From positions 3,084,616 to 3,148,615 of the forward strand of contig JAMWFC010000051.1 in assembly GCA_027475525.1 (NCBI GenBank): a stretch of 64,000 bases of DNA. The letters run 5' to 3'. Below the pieces are notes generated by a model. That model had not been told where the DNA came from. It did no database searches and saw nothing but the letters and a program-made list of their open reading frames with translations. This stretch comes from Macrolepiota albuminosa. Lineage: Eukaryota; Basidiomycota; Agaricomycetes; Agaricales; Agaricaceae. The translations under genes were made by a program, and so were the position numbers. Positions 48,456 through 58,944 of this stretch are shown here, piece after piece (position 1 is the first letter of the stretch; each line of letters opens with the position of its first letter).

Positions 48456-49410
48456 ATCCTGGGAATACCACATCAATATACCGACTTCCCGAGTCAAAAC
48501 GAGCGAAGGAAGTAGTTTGCCGCTTGTCACACAGCGTGACCCAGAGCTTGCTGTTAACCATCCACGAGCACGTTTCTGACAACGCAGGCAGCAGTTCCGG
48601 TTTCGCACAGTTCAACTTCGCGGTTTCCTTGTTCATGGCCGCCGGACGTTCTCGAAGAAGAGAAGCTGGATCTTTGTCTCGACAACCATCTCCTGATTGC
48701 CCGACTTCTTCCCTCCTATCATATAGGAGTATTCTCAGGGAGTGGAACGAACCGAGCCTGGAAATGTGGAGAGCAAATGTCATGTAACCAAGCCGGCAGT
48801 GTGAATGGTCTAGACGACGACGGTACCGTTGGTAGCGGGATTGAAGGAGTATCAATTGGCGCTAGCCGCCGTGGGCACGTCTTGAGTTGCAGCTACCTTC
48901 ACCACGCTACCGGACAATGACCCTTAGGTCTTCCGGGCTTCTGCTACTGCTGAACAGTGGGAAGCGTTCAAGGTGCTTTGGGAGAATCGCTCTCCATACA
49001 AACTGGACTCTGGTTTACGAGCAGCCATGCCTAGGCTGGAGCTGGCATTACAAGACAGCACTTGGCAGCGGAGGCATAGGACTGGAGCGTAGGCAGGTGC
49101 TCCAACCGTCATTGTTCTTGGAGGAAGAGGTTTTGCAAGCCAGGGACTATTTTGTTGGTGGTACCTGCCACCTGCCTTGCCCCGTCTCCCTTCGATCCAC
49201 CAGCCAAACGTTCAAGGCCGAGCTCGAGAGTAAGTCGCTGAGCCAAAGGTCCTCTTCAGAATCTCCCTTCTCTGGGCCAAGTGAATGCTTATATGTTCGG
49301 ATCTGCCCTGGTCCTCCTCTTGGATAATTGAACTGTTCAGCTGCCGACAATGCATTTTCGCCAAGTCGTCACCCTCAGTGTAACGTAATACAAGACGGAA
49401 AGTAACATCG
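48456..49410. other. Spacer with a possible exon relic
   Basis: Upstream of A3. At 48935-49081 on the plus strand a frame preceded by an acceptor-like CCCTTAG reads VFRASATAEQWEAFKVLWEN and continues MPRLELALQ before a stop. It looks like an orphan exon of an unidentified gene or element. The rest shows nothing recognisable. Confidence 0.35.
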
Positions 49411-49970
49411 CGAAAGAATGTTCTGGAACATGAAGGTCGTTTTACCGCTTCTCTGGAGATGGCCTCTAGTATGGTTATCTCCTCCACAACATGCACCAAA
49501 CAGGAGCGTAACGCCATCGAAGCAGACTAAGAAAAGCCACCGGTCAAGAGTTGGCAGGTAATGAGCAATTTTTTCCATCATGTATATATCCTACAATCAT
49601 CCGATTTCCTGCCAGTCAAATTACTTAGTTTGCGTTGATACATTCGATTAACAACGGGACTAGTCCAAACTGTTGAACTACCTCTGCCTCCTCAAGGACT
49701 TTGTCTTGAGGGCCCGAAAGTTTATCATGCTGACGATGATCCCTCGAAACGTCATTTCGATAGCTTTGACTATTGCAGATGACAGTAAAAGAATATTCGT
49801 GCCCCTGATGCTGTGAGGTAATTTAAGACTAACACCCCGCGAACGTATGGTCATGCAGCTAAATTCACCTGTCAAACAAAGTACAAGCGGGAGAGCATGA
49901 ATGTCGTAAGTCGTGGTACATATAGATAGAAATTGTCGTATCGAGACAACTGGTTAAACAAAGATTATAA
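49411..49970 (+). pseudogene. A4: 3' relic of an A-type gene plus spacer
   Basis: CGCGAAAGAATGTTCTGGAA at 49411 matches the last exon of A1 and A3. At 49491-49562 the frame HAPNRSVTPSKQTKKSHRS closely matches the basic tail of A3. The following sequence to 49970 resembles, on the plus strand, the spacer and the start of the large duplication at 2125-2230. No NTPase domain remains. With the related stretch 45000-45560 in the opposite orientation, it brackets A3 as a diverged inverted pair of about 550 bases. Confidence 0.7.
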
Positions 49971-50063
49971 AGTCAGAAAACCAGACAAGATATAAGTACA
50001 CATTAGATCTGGAGCTGGGGCGAGGGAATATCCACAGAGGGTATACATATGGCTACAGCGTGA

Positions 50064-51543
50064 TCAGACTGAAGCAATACTGGTCAAGATACCTGCGCGG
50101 CTAGCAGAGCCAATGCCACTTTCGTCTGTTTCACTATGAAGCATAGCACCGACGTCTGAACCCGATGCCTGGTTAGCGAGCTTGCCAACGACATCACTCT
50201 GCAACTGCATGGGGACGAATATGACCTTGCTTCCAGATGTCTTGGCCATTGTTTGCACTGAAGAAAAATTTAGAATTCCCACTGCCCGACGACATATGAA
50301 TTGGTAACTTACAAGCCTCGAGCTGCCGGATCTGCATAGCCGCAGGAGAGGCTAAGATGTCAGCGGCCTGGCGCATAAGCCTGGCAGCATCGACCTCTGC
50401 ACGTGCAGCAATGACCTTAGACTCTCCGATCCTCTTCTGCTGTGCAGCGGAGGAAAGCGAAGCGGCGATTTCGGCACTGAAAATGATATCCTTAATCAAG
50501 ATCCCCTCAATTGCCACACCCCATTTGTCAGCAACGTCACCGACGATCTCAGCAATCTCGTATGCAATCGCCTCGCGTTCGGTGACAACACTCTGTACGG
50601 CGCGGGCACCTACGACGTGGCGCAGTGTCGTCTGCGCGCGCTCAACAAGAGCCTGGCGCAAGTCACTGATGCCGAACGCTGCCCGGTATGGGTTCGTAAT
50701 CTGGAAATAGATGACCGAGTCACTGTCATGAGTACAATAAGCTATAAATAAGCTATGACATTCATCGCAATACACACATTTCGACGTTCACATTATCACG
50801 AGTGCTGGTGGGTGAGTATTCAGTGTGTCTGTCAGCAGATACCATGGGAGAAATGCGACAAACATGACAGTCTGACGGCCGATAGGACTGATCTGGATTT
50901 TAACATCCACGACACGCAGCTGTTCGGTGCACACGTTGACATAAGTGAGGCCAGGATCTACGGATTTGTAGAATTGGCCAAAACGGGAAACCAGACCAAC
51001 GGAACCTGGTGTGAGTTCGTCAGTCCATGAAGTACGGAAGTTGAACGCGGGGTTGGCAAACCTTGTTGGACGTTACGGAAGGGATTGGGGAAGGGACAGC
51101 AGGGAATGGCGCCCACAAATCCTGTACATGTACCCAATGCTTGCAACATAGATCCATAAATTCCATGGGTGACCTAAGATTCGTAATAAATCAGTCTATT
51201 AAGACGCAGAGAAGGCTTAAACATACGCACATCTCCAATACCATGGTCTTGGGCATAAGAGGGCTAAGAGTCACATATAGGGACGAACCGCATGGGAACT
51301 ACATGATTCTCACCTGCATCTCACTTCGCTTCAAAGGCTGGACAGTTACTATCCCTCCTCCGCCGGTCCTGCGCGGACCAACTGGAACTGGAGCATCATC
51401 CGTCACTGCAGACGAGCTATAAGACATGACATGCACTATGGTGTGTTTGAGGACATACCATGACCAGCATGATGGTCAACGACATTGCCATCACCGTCAT
51501 CAGACAAAGCACGGGCTTTGGACTCGGCGCCACTCTGGGACAT
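50064..51543 (-). CDS. Stomatin-like SPFH/band 7 protein
   Basis: Start ATG 51543 (MSQSGAESKARALSDD). Early exons are 51543-51459 and 51405-51314; later ones include PSYAQDHGIGD, then a hydrophobic hairpin segment (MLQALGTCTGFVGAIPCC PFPNPF). The SPFH domain follows: GSVGLVSRFGQFYKSVDPGL, VDVKIQISPIGRQTV, DSVIYFQITNPYRAAFGI, RQALVERAQTTLRHVVGAR and a coiled-coil-prone end (QKRIGESKVIAARAEVDAAR). The stop is at 50066-50064. Stomatins oligomerise on the inner face of membranes and organise lipid or channel domains. The hairpin and domain order match the family, and the length (about 360 residues) is normal. It is not linked to the NTPase genes by sequence. Confidence 0.9.
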
Positions 51544-52793
51544 TGTGGAAGGATTATGGGCTGGATTGGAGGCGATTGAACCTTTATAAGACGTTTAGAT
51601 TGCACAGCACTGAAGCTCTTGGAAGAAGACAGGGACGAAATGTTTGTGGCGAGACAGAAATGCCAGTGGTAGCTGGATCGGCACTAGTTCAAGCTCCGCG
51701 GCGTTCTTTCTTAGTGGTTTTCACATCACCAACAGCACAGCCGTAATTCGACCTTTCCCTGATAGGTGTGTCATCTCCATCCGGCGTCGGTGAATTGTAA
51801 TGAGCGACTGTGAGATAACTTGAGGTAAAATAGACGCTCGACAGAGCCAAAGCTTGCGACACCTTCTGCGCTTATAGACGACACCAAGTACGGGCGTTTG
51901 GCCCGATTCATACGTTCGCGGCTACATTTGTCTCGGGCGCTAGTGCGAAAGAGGAGGCTGGAAATGTTTGACAGCAACACATTTGAAAACGATATTCAAA
52001 ACAACGGTGGCCATAGTCATCGTCAAATCGTTGCCGCGTAAGCGCGGAATTGTCCGAAAATATCCCATTCCTGTGAACACACGAACTCCTCAGAATTACA
52101 ACGTACGTGACTCACATGACCTATGGCCTGTCGCGGTTTTCCATCTCGATGACGACATTGACATACAGTAACACAAAAGATCGCAAATGGAACGAGGCAC
52201 AGCTCGTTTCTATGTAATTCAGTAAACAAATTGCGACCGCAAAGCAGTCGAATGCCACGTGAAGTCAACGAAATTCTCTCGGTAAAGACATGTGTACGAC
52301 TATGGTGTGTCCATGGGCACCTACAGCGGCAAAATGGAGATAAGCTGTGGTCCTGCCCCTTGAGCGAAAGAATTATTATGGAGATGATGAGTCTACCCGT
52401 ACTAAGATCCGGCTTGGCCGTTCCAGGGCGCTAGCCTCACGGGCCAACTGACCGAGAAAAACATACACTCCCAATTGCAATCTTGCTTGAATTACGACTG
52501 TGGTAAACTATTGACAAGCAGTAGATATTGTCACAACCCATGTGGGAGTAATCTTTATGCAGCATCTCTGGATATTCAAGAGCAAAAGAACGATGTGAGT
52601 TGTGTCATAAGGGGAACATCTTGTCAACCTGAGGAAAGTTTATGCAACTTTTCCAGTGTAGTTCAAGGTTGTTGGAATCTGTACGCAGCAGCAGCAGATA
52701 TCCTAGGTGCGACCAACACCTAGACAAAGTACGTGTAAGTGTATATCTAGGTACTTGATCAGTATGTTGTGAATAGAATATGTGGATAAGTAA

Positions 52794-52830
52794 CGCACCC
52801 TCAGATCACGTAAACGGAACTGAGGGTGCG
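52794..52830. repeat. 11-bp perfect inverted repeat
   Basis: CGCACCCTCAG (52794-52804) pairs exactly with CTGAGGGTGCG (52820-52830), loop of 15 bases. It is not followed by a T-run. It could be the core of a very short inverted-repeat element or a protein site. Confidence 0.7.
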
Positions 52831-52880
52831 GTCTACGGTACTGAATATATATATATGTGCGTCCGCACAAAGCAAGCAAA

Positions 52881-52932
52881 CTGGCCATGGTGGCCCTGAT
52901 AGAAAGGAAAGACTGGCCACAGTGGCCCTGAT
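52881..52932. repeat. Duplicated palindromic 20-mer
   Basis: CTGGCCATGGTGGCCCTGAT (52881-52900) recurs as CTGGCCACAGTGGCCCTGAT (52913-52932), 12 bases apart. Each unit is itself near-palindromic around GGCC...GGCC. Possible binding sites; unknown. Confidence 0.6.
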
Positions 52933-53369
52933 GTCGTGGCCGGGGTACTCCTTTACGTCGTCACATTCATCACATCCCAACAAAGGTTACAGATCTTCAT
53001 GTGCTAATTTGTCTCTCTTGAAATTCAGTTGAGATATAAACCCCACAAGATACAGCAAGTGTTATGTCAGGCGAATAAGAAACTTTACTGTGATAGCAAT
53101 CATGTATACAGACGCATGACGGCGAACGTAGGGGATATTCAAGTCAATTTGTCGTCAGTGGTTATCTGTCGTGAAAGTCCATGTTATGCAAATTCCGCAC
53201 AGTTCAACATAAATTCCGGCGTAGAAATAGAACGAATAACCTGTCTCGATGGGAGGCTTTCGTGTTCCGAGTGATCGTTGAAACCAAGCAATCAATGTTT
53301 GGACCAATCTCGGTCCGACTTCAGTCCCCCAGACTGAAGTTGAATCTGTTTACCGCCTCACTCTCCTCC

Positions 53370-54616
53370 ATGGCTTCTGCGAAGTATTGGTTGCTCAAAG
53401 CAGAACCTGACTCACGCTTAGTGAAGGGAAAGGACGTCAAGGTGGGCCTGAGCTGCCTCTATATGATCCCTCTCATCCAGGTCTGATACTAAGTAAGCTA
53501 GTTCAGCGTGGACGATTTTGAATCTGTAAAAACATCACCTTGGGAGGGTGTACGCAACTATGAGGCCAGGAATCTGATGAAAGAGATGAAAATTGGAGAC
53601 AAGGTGTGTTTGAACACCCTCCAGTGTTTTCCATTTCGTCAACTATCGCTTCTCACTGATAGGCTCTATTCTACCATTCGAACTGCAAAAATCCAGGTAT
53701 AAACTTTCTGACCATTAAAACTCCATGCTCGCCCTTGAACGCTTTTTGTCTTCAGGCATCGCAGCGTTCGCGGAAGTGAGTGCTGTCATTGCGCGCTTTT
53801 GGCCTTCTTCTTATTTCATTCTAGGTCTCCAAAGAGGCGTATCCAGACTGTCGGTGTACCTTTTAAAATCCTACTCTCAATTCTGGCCTGACGATTCGAT
53901 CTTTTGACGCGCTCAGACACGGCATGGGACGCGTAAATATCCTTAGATCACCATCACTGCCCTCATCTAATTGAATATTGTACTGCCTCATAGATCACAC
54001 CCGTATTATGACGCGGTATGCCTCGGGATGGTTTACCATGATTACAGAAGATTAATTCAGAGCTAGAAAACGAAAAAGGACGATCCAAAATGGTTCATGG
54101 TCGACCTGACGTTTGTATCAAGAGCTACACACTTCATACCACTCGCCCTTCTGCGTTTCCTTAGTAGCAGAGAAAATTTACCCCCTGAAGTTGAATACAT
54201 CCGAGAAGATGGATTAAAGTCGTTAAAAGGTCTGAGTTTCATTCTCCACCTCATTGTCTGACTGACGATGAAGTACAGTTATGGACCTTGTCGGAAGGGG
54301 CAGACTCAGCGTCCAGCGGGTGGAAGAGAATGCTTGGAGGGCCATCGTTGCACTGGCAGAAAAAGGTGGTTGGGAAGAAATGGATCTGAAAGTGAAGGGG
54401 AAACGACCTGCGAAATCGACAGCTGCGGTGACAAAATCTAGGCCTGCAAAGAAGTCGAATACACGAAAGGCACAGAGTGATGCGGAAAGCGAGGAGAAAG
54501 AGGACAATGAAAGTAGTACTGATGAGGCGCCTCAGATGAAGCGCGGAACAAAAAGAAAGGCAGAAGAGGATGAGGATTATTCTGCACGAAGACGTCGAGG
54601 CCGAGCAACACAATGA
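53370..54616 (+). CDS. EVE-domain protein, THYN1-like
   Basis: Start ATG 53370 (MASAKYWLLKAEPDSR). Exons include 53370-53441, 53502-53603, 53663-53696, 53757-53776 (20 bases), 53825-53849 (25 bases) and more, ending at the TGA 54614-54616. The spliced protein reads FSVDDFESV, PWEGVRNYEARN, ALFYHSNCKNP, GIAAFAEVSKEAYPD, SHPYYDAK, PKWFMVDLTFVSRATHFIPL and GRGRLSVQRVEENAW: the complete EVE fold, known from THYN1 and thought to bind modified bases in nucleic acid. After it comes a Lys/Glu/Ser-rich tail with two NLS-like clusters (KSRPAKKSNTRK, KRGTKRKAEED). The run of very short exons is unusual but typical of basidiomycete gene structure. Nuclear localisation is likely. Confidence 0.88.
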
Positions 54617-55015
54617 TTCGGCTCTGTTGAGATGGTCAGATGTCCATTGCGTATATACTTCCACGAGTTTTCTATTTCTCATTAGAATTTGGTGCACTTC
54701 CTTTTACCTGATTGTGTGTCGCTGTCGAAGGTCCAAACGGCAAACACGTGTTCTTTTGTACGGTGGGTCTTCGCTTCTTTTTATTGTTCGTTTGACGCAT
54801 TCCATTTCACAATAACACTGCTCCCAAATATCCGCATCTACAGTATATTTTTGGTCTGCAGACAATAAAAAACTTGTCTCGTTTTCCACGAATGGCATTG
54901 GGAAGCCTGGAGTAGTATTGTCAAAGCATCAGGAGTGTATACCTGTTCATTCAAGTGGACCTATATTGTAACAAAAGGCTCGTCCTCGTTGTACTCCAAC
55001 TAACTACCATCCTTA

Positions 55016-56639
55016 ATGGCTGCTCAGGTTGACTTGGACACCCCCCCGACCTATTCAGAAACCAGTAATATAGATTCATCGACCTCTCAGATTTTCGAGG
55101 CTCATGAAGGCGATGACTCGGATTCTCCTCGTTATTCAGCTGTGTTCGCCCTGCATGGAAGGCCAATTCAAGGTTGCCGCACATCCCGTCCTTTGAAAAC
55201 CGAACACTCTTTTGGCCTACAACATGGTGGCACTTCATGGGTCCGGCTGAAATGTATCAGTCGGGCTGCGTCTTCCTCCAAAACACCAACATTTGTCGGC
55301 GGTGATAAGATCGCAGGTTCGATATTATTAGATCTCGCCTCTTCAACTTACATCTCTTCCATCACGATCTCAGTAAGTTTGAAAAAGGTGTCTTTAATCA
55401 CATTTTTCGGTTTTGACATCCCGCTTAGGTAAAAGGTTGCATTGTCACCTCAGGCACGAATGAAGGATTCTACACCTTTTTGGACAAAACGCATACAGTG
55501 TGGTCCAAGGCGTATGGTAATCCACGACATGCTTCCTCCACGCAAAACATAAAACACGAAGGGAGCCTGGATCCAGGAGAATATAGCTGGCCTTTCTCCT
55601 TGCCGTTCCCTACAACGTTTGACTATTCCGACCTTGGCTCGGCTAGGAAGAAACCTTATTGTACCCCGCAGTCCTTTTCCGAAAGCGACATACCCATCAG
55701 TGTTGAATACAGACTCTGCTTACACATAGGGCGTGGTGCTTTACGCCCAGACAAGAAGTGAGTAATCGTCATCTTAAACCCAGACAAATTTTGTTCTCAT
55801 TCGCTTCAAGAATCGTAGTGCCCCTTATATATACCCCGAAAATCATTTCAGATCCTCCGTCTGCTCTTAGGCAATTTTCGTATCGCAATGCAAGACCACT
55901 GGTGGGTCCTTTAGAAGATCCTGAAGGGTGGACAACTTTGCCGGCTGTAACAATATCGCATAGCCAGCAACATGTACAAGTAGACTGTCAAGTGAGTTTA
56001 TGCAATGTCTTTATGCAATGTCCCGCTCACCTATATCAAAAGCTATCTTTGGCAAACCCTGTAAGTCTATGAGATACACATAGGCTTTAACTCTTAATTT
56101 TGGCTCTCTTTAGATGTGCTATGCTCGAGGCTCCGTGATTCCTTGCTGGCTTACTTTACAAAGCAACAACCCAGCAGCATTGGACGCCTTGGCTGACAGT
56201 ACAGCAATTAAGATTACTCTTCAGCGACGCGTCAAATACCGCCTGCGGGGTATACAAGGCAAAGCAATAACTCAAACAGCCGTAATTAAACGTGCAGTGT
56301 GGCGGCCTTATATCGGAGATCATGCTCCTGGGGAGCCAGACATTCGCACACTGGAAGGTGAAATCCATCTATCCAAAAGTCTCGTCTCTACTTCCGATTT
56401 TCCTGCCTTCTCAATCGAAGTGAGTGGGACACTGTTTTTTCTTTCGTCGATATGTTGTTGACCTCGATGCGCCTTAGTATGTAATCAACTGGTTTGATTT
56501 CAAATCGACTGCCTTCCACCCCAAAGAAGGGGTCGAGACACCTCTCTTAAAGCAAATCATCACGATAGGAACTTTTTCTGCCAACGGCCCACGGACACGG
56601 GAATATTTAATGCGAAAACAGGATGGGCATCCAGCATGA
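55016..56639 (+). CDS. Alpha-arrestin-like protein with N-terminal PPTY
   Basis: Start ATG 55016 (MAAQVDLDTPPTYSET). Exons are 55016-55372, 55429-55757, 55811-55991, 56043-56060, 56114-56419 and 56478-56639; the fourth is an 18-base microexon. The arrestin N fold shows GDKIAGSILLDL and PGEYSWPFSLPFP, and the C fold VSLCLANPMCYARG-like strands with VIPCWLTLQSNNP. Residues 10-13 are PPTY, a PPxY motif that binds WW domains of Rsp5/Nedd4 ubiquitin ligases, so this is probably an adaptor for turnover of membrane proteins (family knowledge). It is about 430 residues, short for the family, and has no long C-terminal tail. The WBP2-like gene at 57404-58101 faces it. Confidence 0.83.
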
Positions 56640-57403
56640 TCTACCTGATGTATCTGGTCTACTTACAATACTCAACCTTGTTTTACTTACCAAGGTCCTG
56701 CATCATCACATGCTTGAAATTACTATAACTGAGCTGCAAGACTACATTTGGTTACGATGATGGCGCGTGAACGTGTCCCCTGGCAGAAACATAAGGGCAC
56801 AATACTTAAATACTCAGTGGGAAGATGAACGTTTACGAGGTAAGCGGCCCGGGCGGTGGTTTGCGATTTCTCACCAGTACCTTGCCCTTGCGCGCGCTTG
56901 CTACCTTTGTCTGATAGATGTCAAAATCTGGCGCTCGTTCTCGACTCCGTCTGTTCCAAACACCTGCGCTTCGTAGATGGTGTCTTTGAACCTTGAGACA
57001 GAACCAACTAGCCTTTTGAGGACTCTAACCTCCTGAAAAAAGAACTTTTGGATAACCTCTAGAGTACCTTCAACGGGAATATTGATGCTTCAATCCAGTG
57101 TAATTCTGGCTTTGCGGCAATAAAAGGCAACTGATTGGTATCAGATACTATTCCAGATTTCTGTATCGCTCTCGTTCAATTCCGGCACGCAAGATTTACC
57201 CTTTGCTCGTTCTGAACCCTCCACTTCAAGGTGCATTTTAGGTGAAAAGTCAGATCATTTGGATAAGACAGAGAAAGGACAATTGTATCTGTATGCTCTG
57301 TTTCATTGTCAACATTCATATTCATAGAAGGTACATCCATCCCAATGTCCGTATCTAAAACAACTGATGAAAACTGGTAATACAAAATTGTCCTTGTGCT
57401 GTG
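56640..57403. other. Intergenic between converging genes
   Basis: Contains the 3' UTRs of the arrestin and WBP2-like genes. No other gene seen; open frames here have no supporting signals. Confidence 0.5.
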
Positions 57404-58101
57404 TTAAGCATTATATCCAGGAGGAGCATCAACCGGCGTTTCCCCGGAAAGCGAAACAGAGGACGACTCCGCACGAGAGGTATACGTGGCTAGAGTCGAT
57501 CAAGAGTCAGCTTGCTTGAGGTAGTGACGAATCAATACGTACGCAGTCCATCCTCCTCCTCAGCAGACCTACGCTTCATATATATTGCGCGCTCACGCGT
57601 CTTCTCAAGGAGACTGACGAACTCAAACATAGCTCGATCTTTAAAGCGCACTTCTGCTCTCGTACCAGGGTTCAACCCGCCTTCTGCGGAGGGTTTGATC
57701 TCAAAGGAGAGGTAATTCGAACCGAAGGTGGGTTGCTCAAATCTGGTCGAGAGAATGCAGTGTAGTGGGGCGGAGAGTGAATCGAAAGAGGCGTTGCATG
57801 AATCGCTTGTGAAGATCAACTATAGTACGCGTTAGATGATGAAGCGGGGTATCGAGTTGACGTTGAGCCCAAGGATTTGCGAAGAGATAACACATACTCG
57901 CTGATCAGTGAGCCACATCTTTCCTAGAGCCTTGAGCTTCCTGTTTCCTCCAGATCCCCCCGCAGTATCGTTGCCTGTGGGTATTGAATCGGGTATTATC
58001 AGTGAGAGATCTACTCCTGTGTCAACGGTAGTAATAGTCATCTCGTCTGGAAGGGGGACCGGTGAACGGTTTTGGCTAAGCATCGTCCAGTTGAGCGCCA
58101 T
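57404..58101 (-). CDS. WBP2-like protein (GRAM-like domain, PPGY tail)
   Basis: Start ATG 58101 (MALNWTMLSQNRSPVPLPD). Exons are 58101-57898, 57819-57543 and 57489-57404, with introns of 78 and 53 bases. The GRAM/PH-like fold shows GKMWLTDQRLIFTSDS, FEQPTFGSNYLSFEIKPSAE and AEVRFKDRAMFEFVSLL, matching the order in WBP2 (GANY-like loop). The C-terminus ends DAPPGYNA, with PPGY, a WW-domain ligand (PPxY). WBP2 acts as a WW-binding adaptor in vertebrates; the fungal role is unknown. It is about 188 residues, shorter than WBP2 because there is only one PPxY and no long Pro-rich tail. Confidence 0.82.
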
Positions 58102-58194
58102 GGTGGCTTCGTGGTAGTGAGGCGGTCTTGGCGCATCAGGACCATCTATCACTACCGCCTTAATGGATAGAGGTTAAGTGCGAATAGTTGGCAT

Positions 58195-58277
58195 GGCTAC
58201 CTGGCGCAATGGTAGCGCGTTTGGCTTCGATTGCTAAACGGTACCAAAAGGTTGCAGGTTCGAGTCCTGCGGTGGTC
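58195..58277 (+). tRNA. tRNA-Arg (anticodon UCG), with 12-base intron
   Basis: Acceptor stem GGCTACC (58195-58201) pairs with GGTGGTC (58271-58277) with two G-T pairs, discriminator A at 58278. D stem GCGC/GCGC, anticodon stem TTTGG/CCAAA, T arm GCAGG-TTCGAGT-CCTGC. Box A TGGCGCAATGG and box B GGTTCGAGTCC fit. The anticodon TCG is 58227-58229, followed by one base and an intron at 58231-58242. TTTTT at 58297-58301 is the pol III terminator. Confidence 0.92.
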
Positions 58278-58301
58278 ACTACATTGATCGTCCTTATTTT
58301 T

Positions 58302-58944
58302 ACTTCGTTCGAGGTTTTCCAAGGTTTCGATTGGGTAATATATCTTCTAGGACTTTTTGGACAATACAACAAACTGTGCAACAGGATTTTTCAGACTTGC
58401 GCAATCAGTTTATTTGCTCAAAAACACTCGGAATATATCTGCACCGCACAAGGCGTGGAAAGCAGCGTGCAGTTTTTTAGTGGGTATGGGTACGAGACGC
58501 CCCCCGGGCAGTAAAAGATGATAAAGCCTGGGAGGGAAGGTACCTAGTCCCACACGATGTGCCTAAGAGCATTTTTCTTCAGAGAGGCTGATTTCCCCCC
58601 TCCCCCTCCGCTACAAAGCGGACACACTAAGTTCTTTACAATGCTCCATGCGAGAAAAGAACACTCGGAATAGGCAGTATTACACTTGATAATGATATTT
58701 CAAAGAGCACAATTTGTATTTTATTAGATTTGTGACCAAAACCTTGGCTATCTCGTAAAAATGGAATATTAAATGAAAAATCGCAGAATCGAAAGCCCTT
58801 AAGAGCTGAACATGACGCTGATGGGAGACCTATTACCATCTCCTAAGACCAAAGACATGGCTCTCAAGATGTTCTGGAAAGTGCATTGATTGAACGATAG
58901 TAGTATCTGTCCATTAAAAACACACTTCCATGAATGCTGGCTAC
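58302..58944. other. Intergenic after tRNA, no gene
   Basis: About 640 bases containing the 3' UTR of the minus-strand GST gene. A C-rich patch at 58591-58610 (CCCCCCTCCCCCTCCG) is the only notable feature. Confidence 0.5.

Larger units (their letters stand above)
51544..53369. other. Intergenic, with short repeats
   Basis: There is no supported gene in 1.8 kb. It includes a strong hairpin (52794-52830), a short TA run (about 52846-52856) and a twice-repeated palindromic 20-mer (52881-52932). The last ~100 bases are the leader of the EVE gene, with a CT-rich patch before its ATG. Confidence 0.5.

Noticed and set aside
48412..48855. Minus-strand frame of 147 codons upstream of A3
   Set aside because: Overlaps the A3 start in another frame and has no homologue-like pattern.
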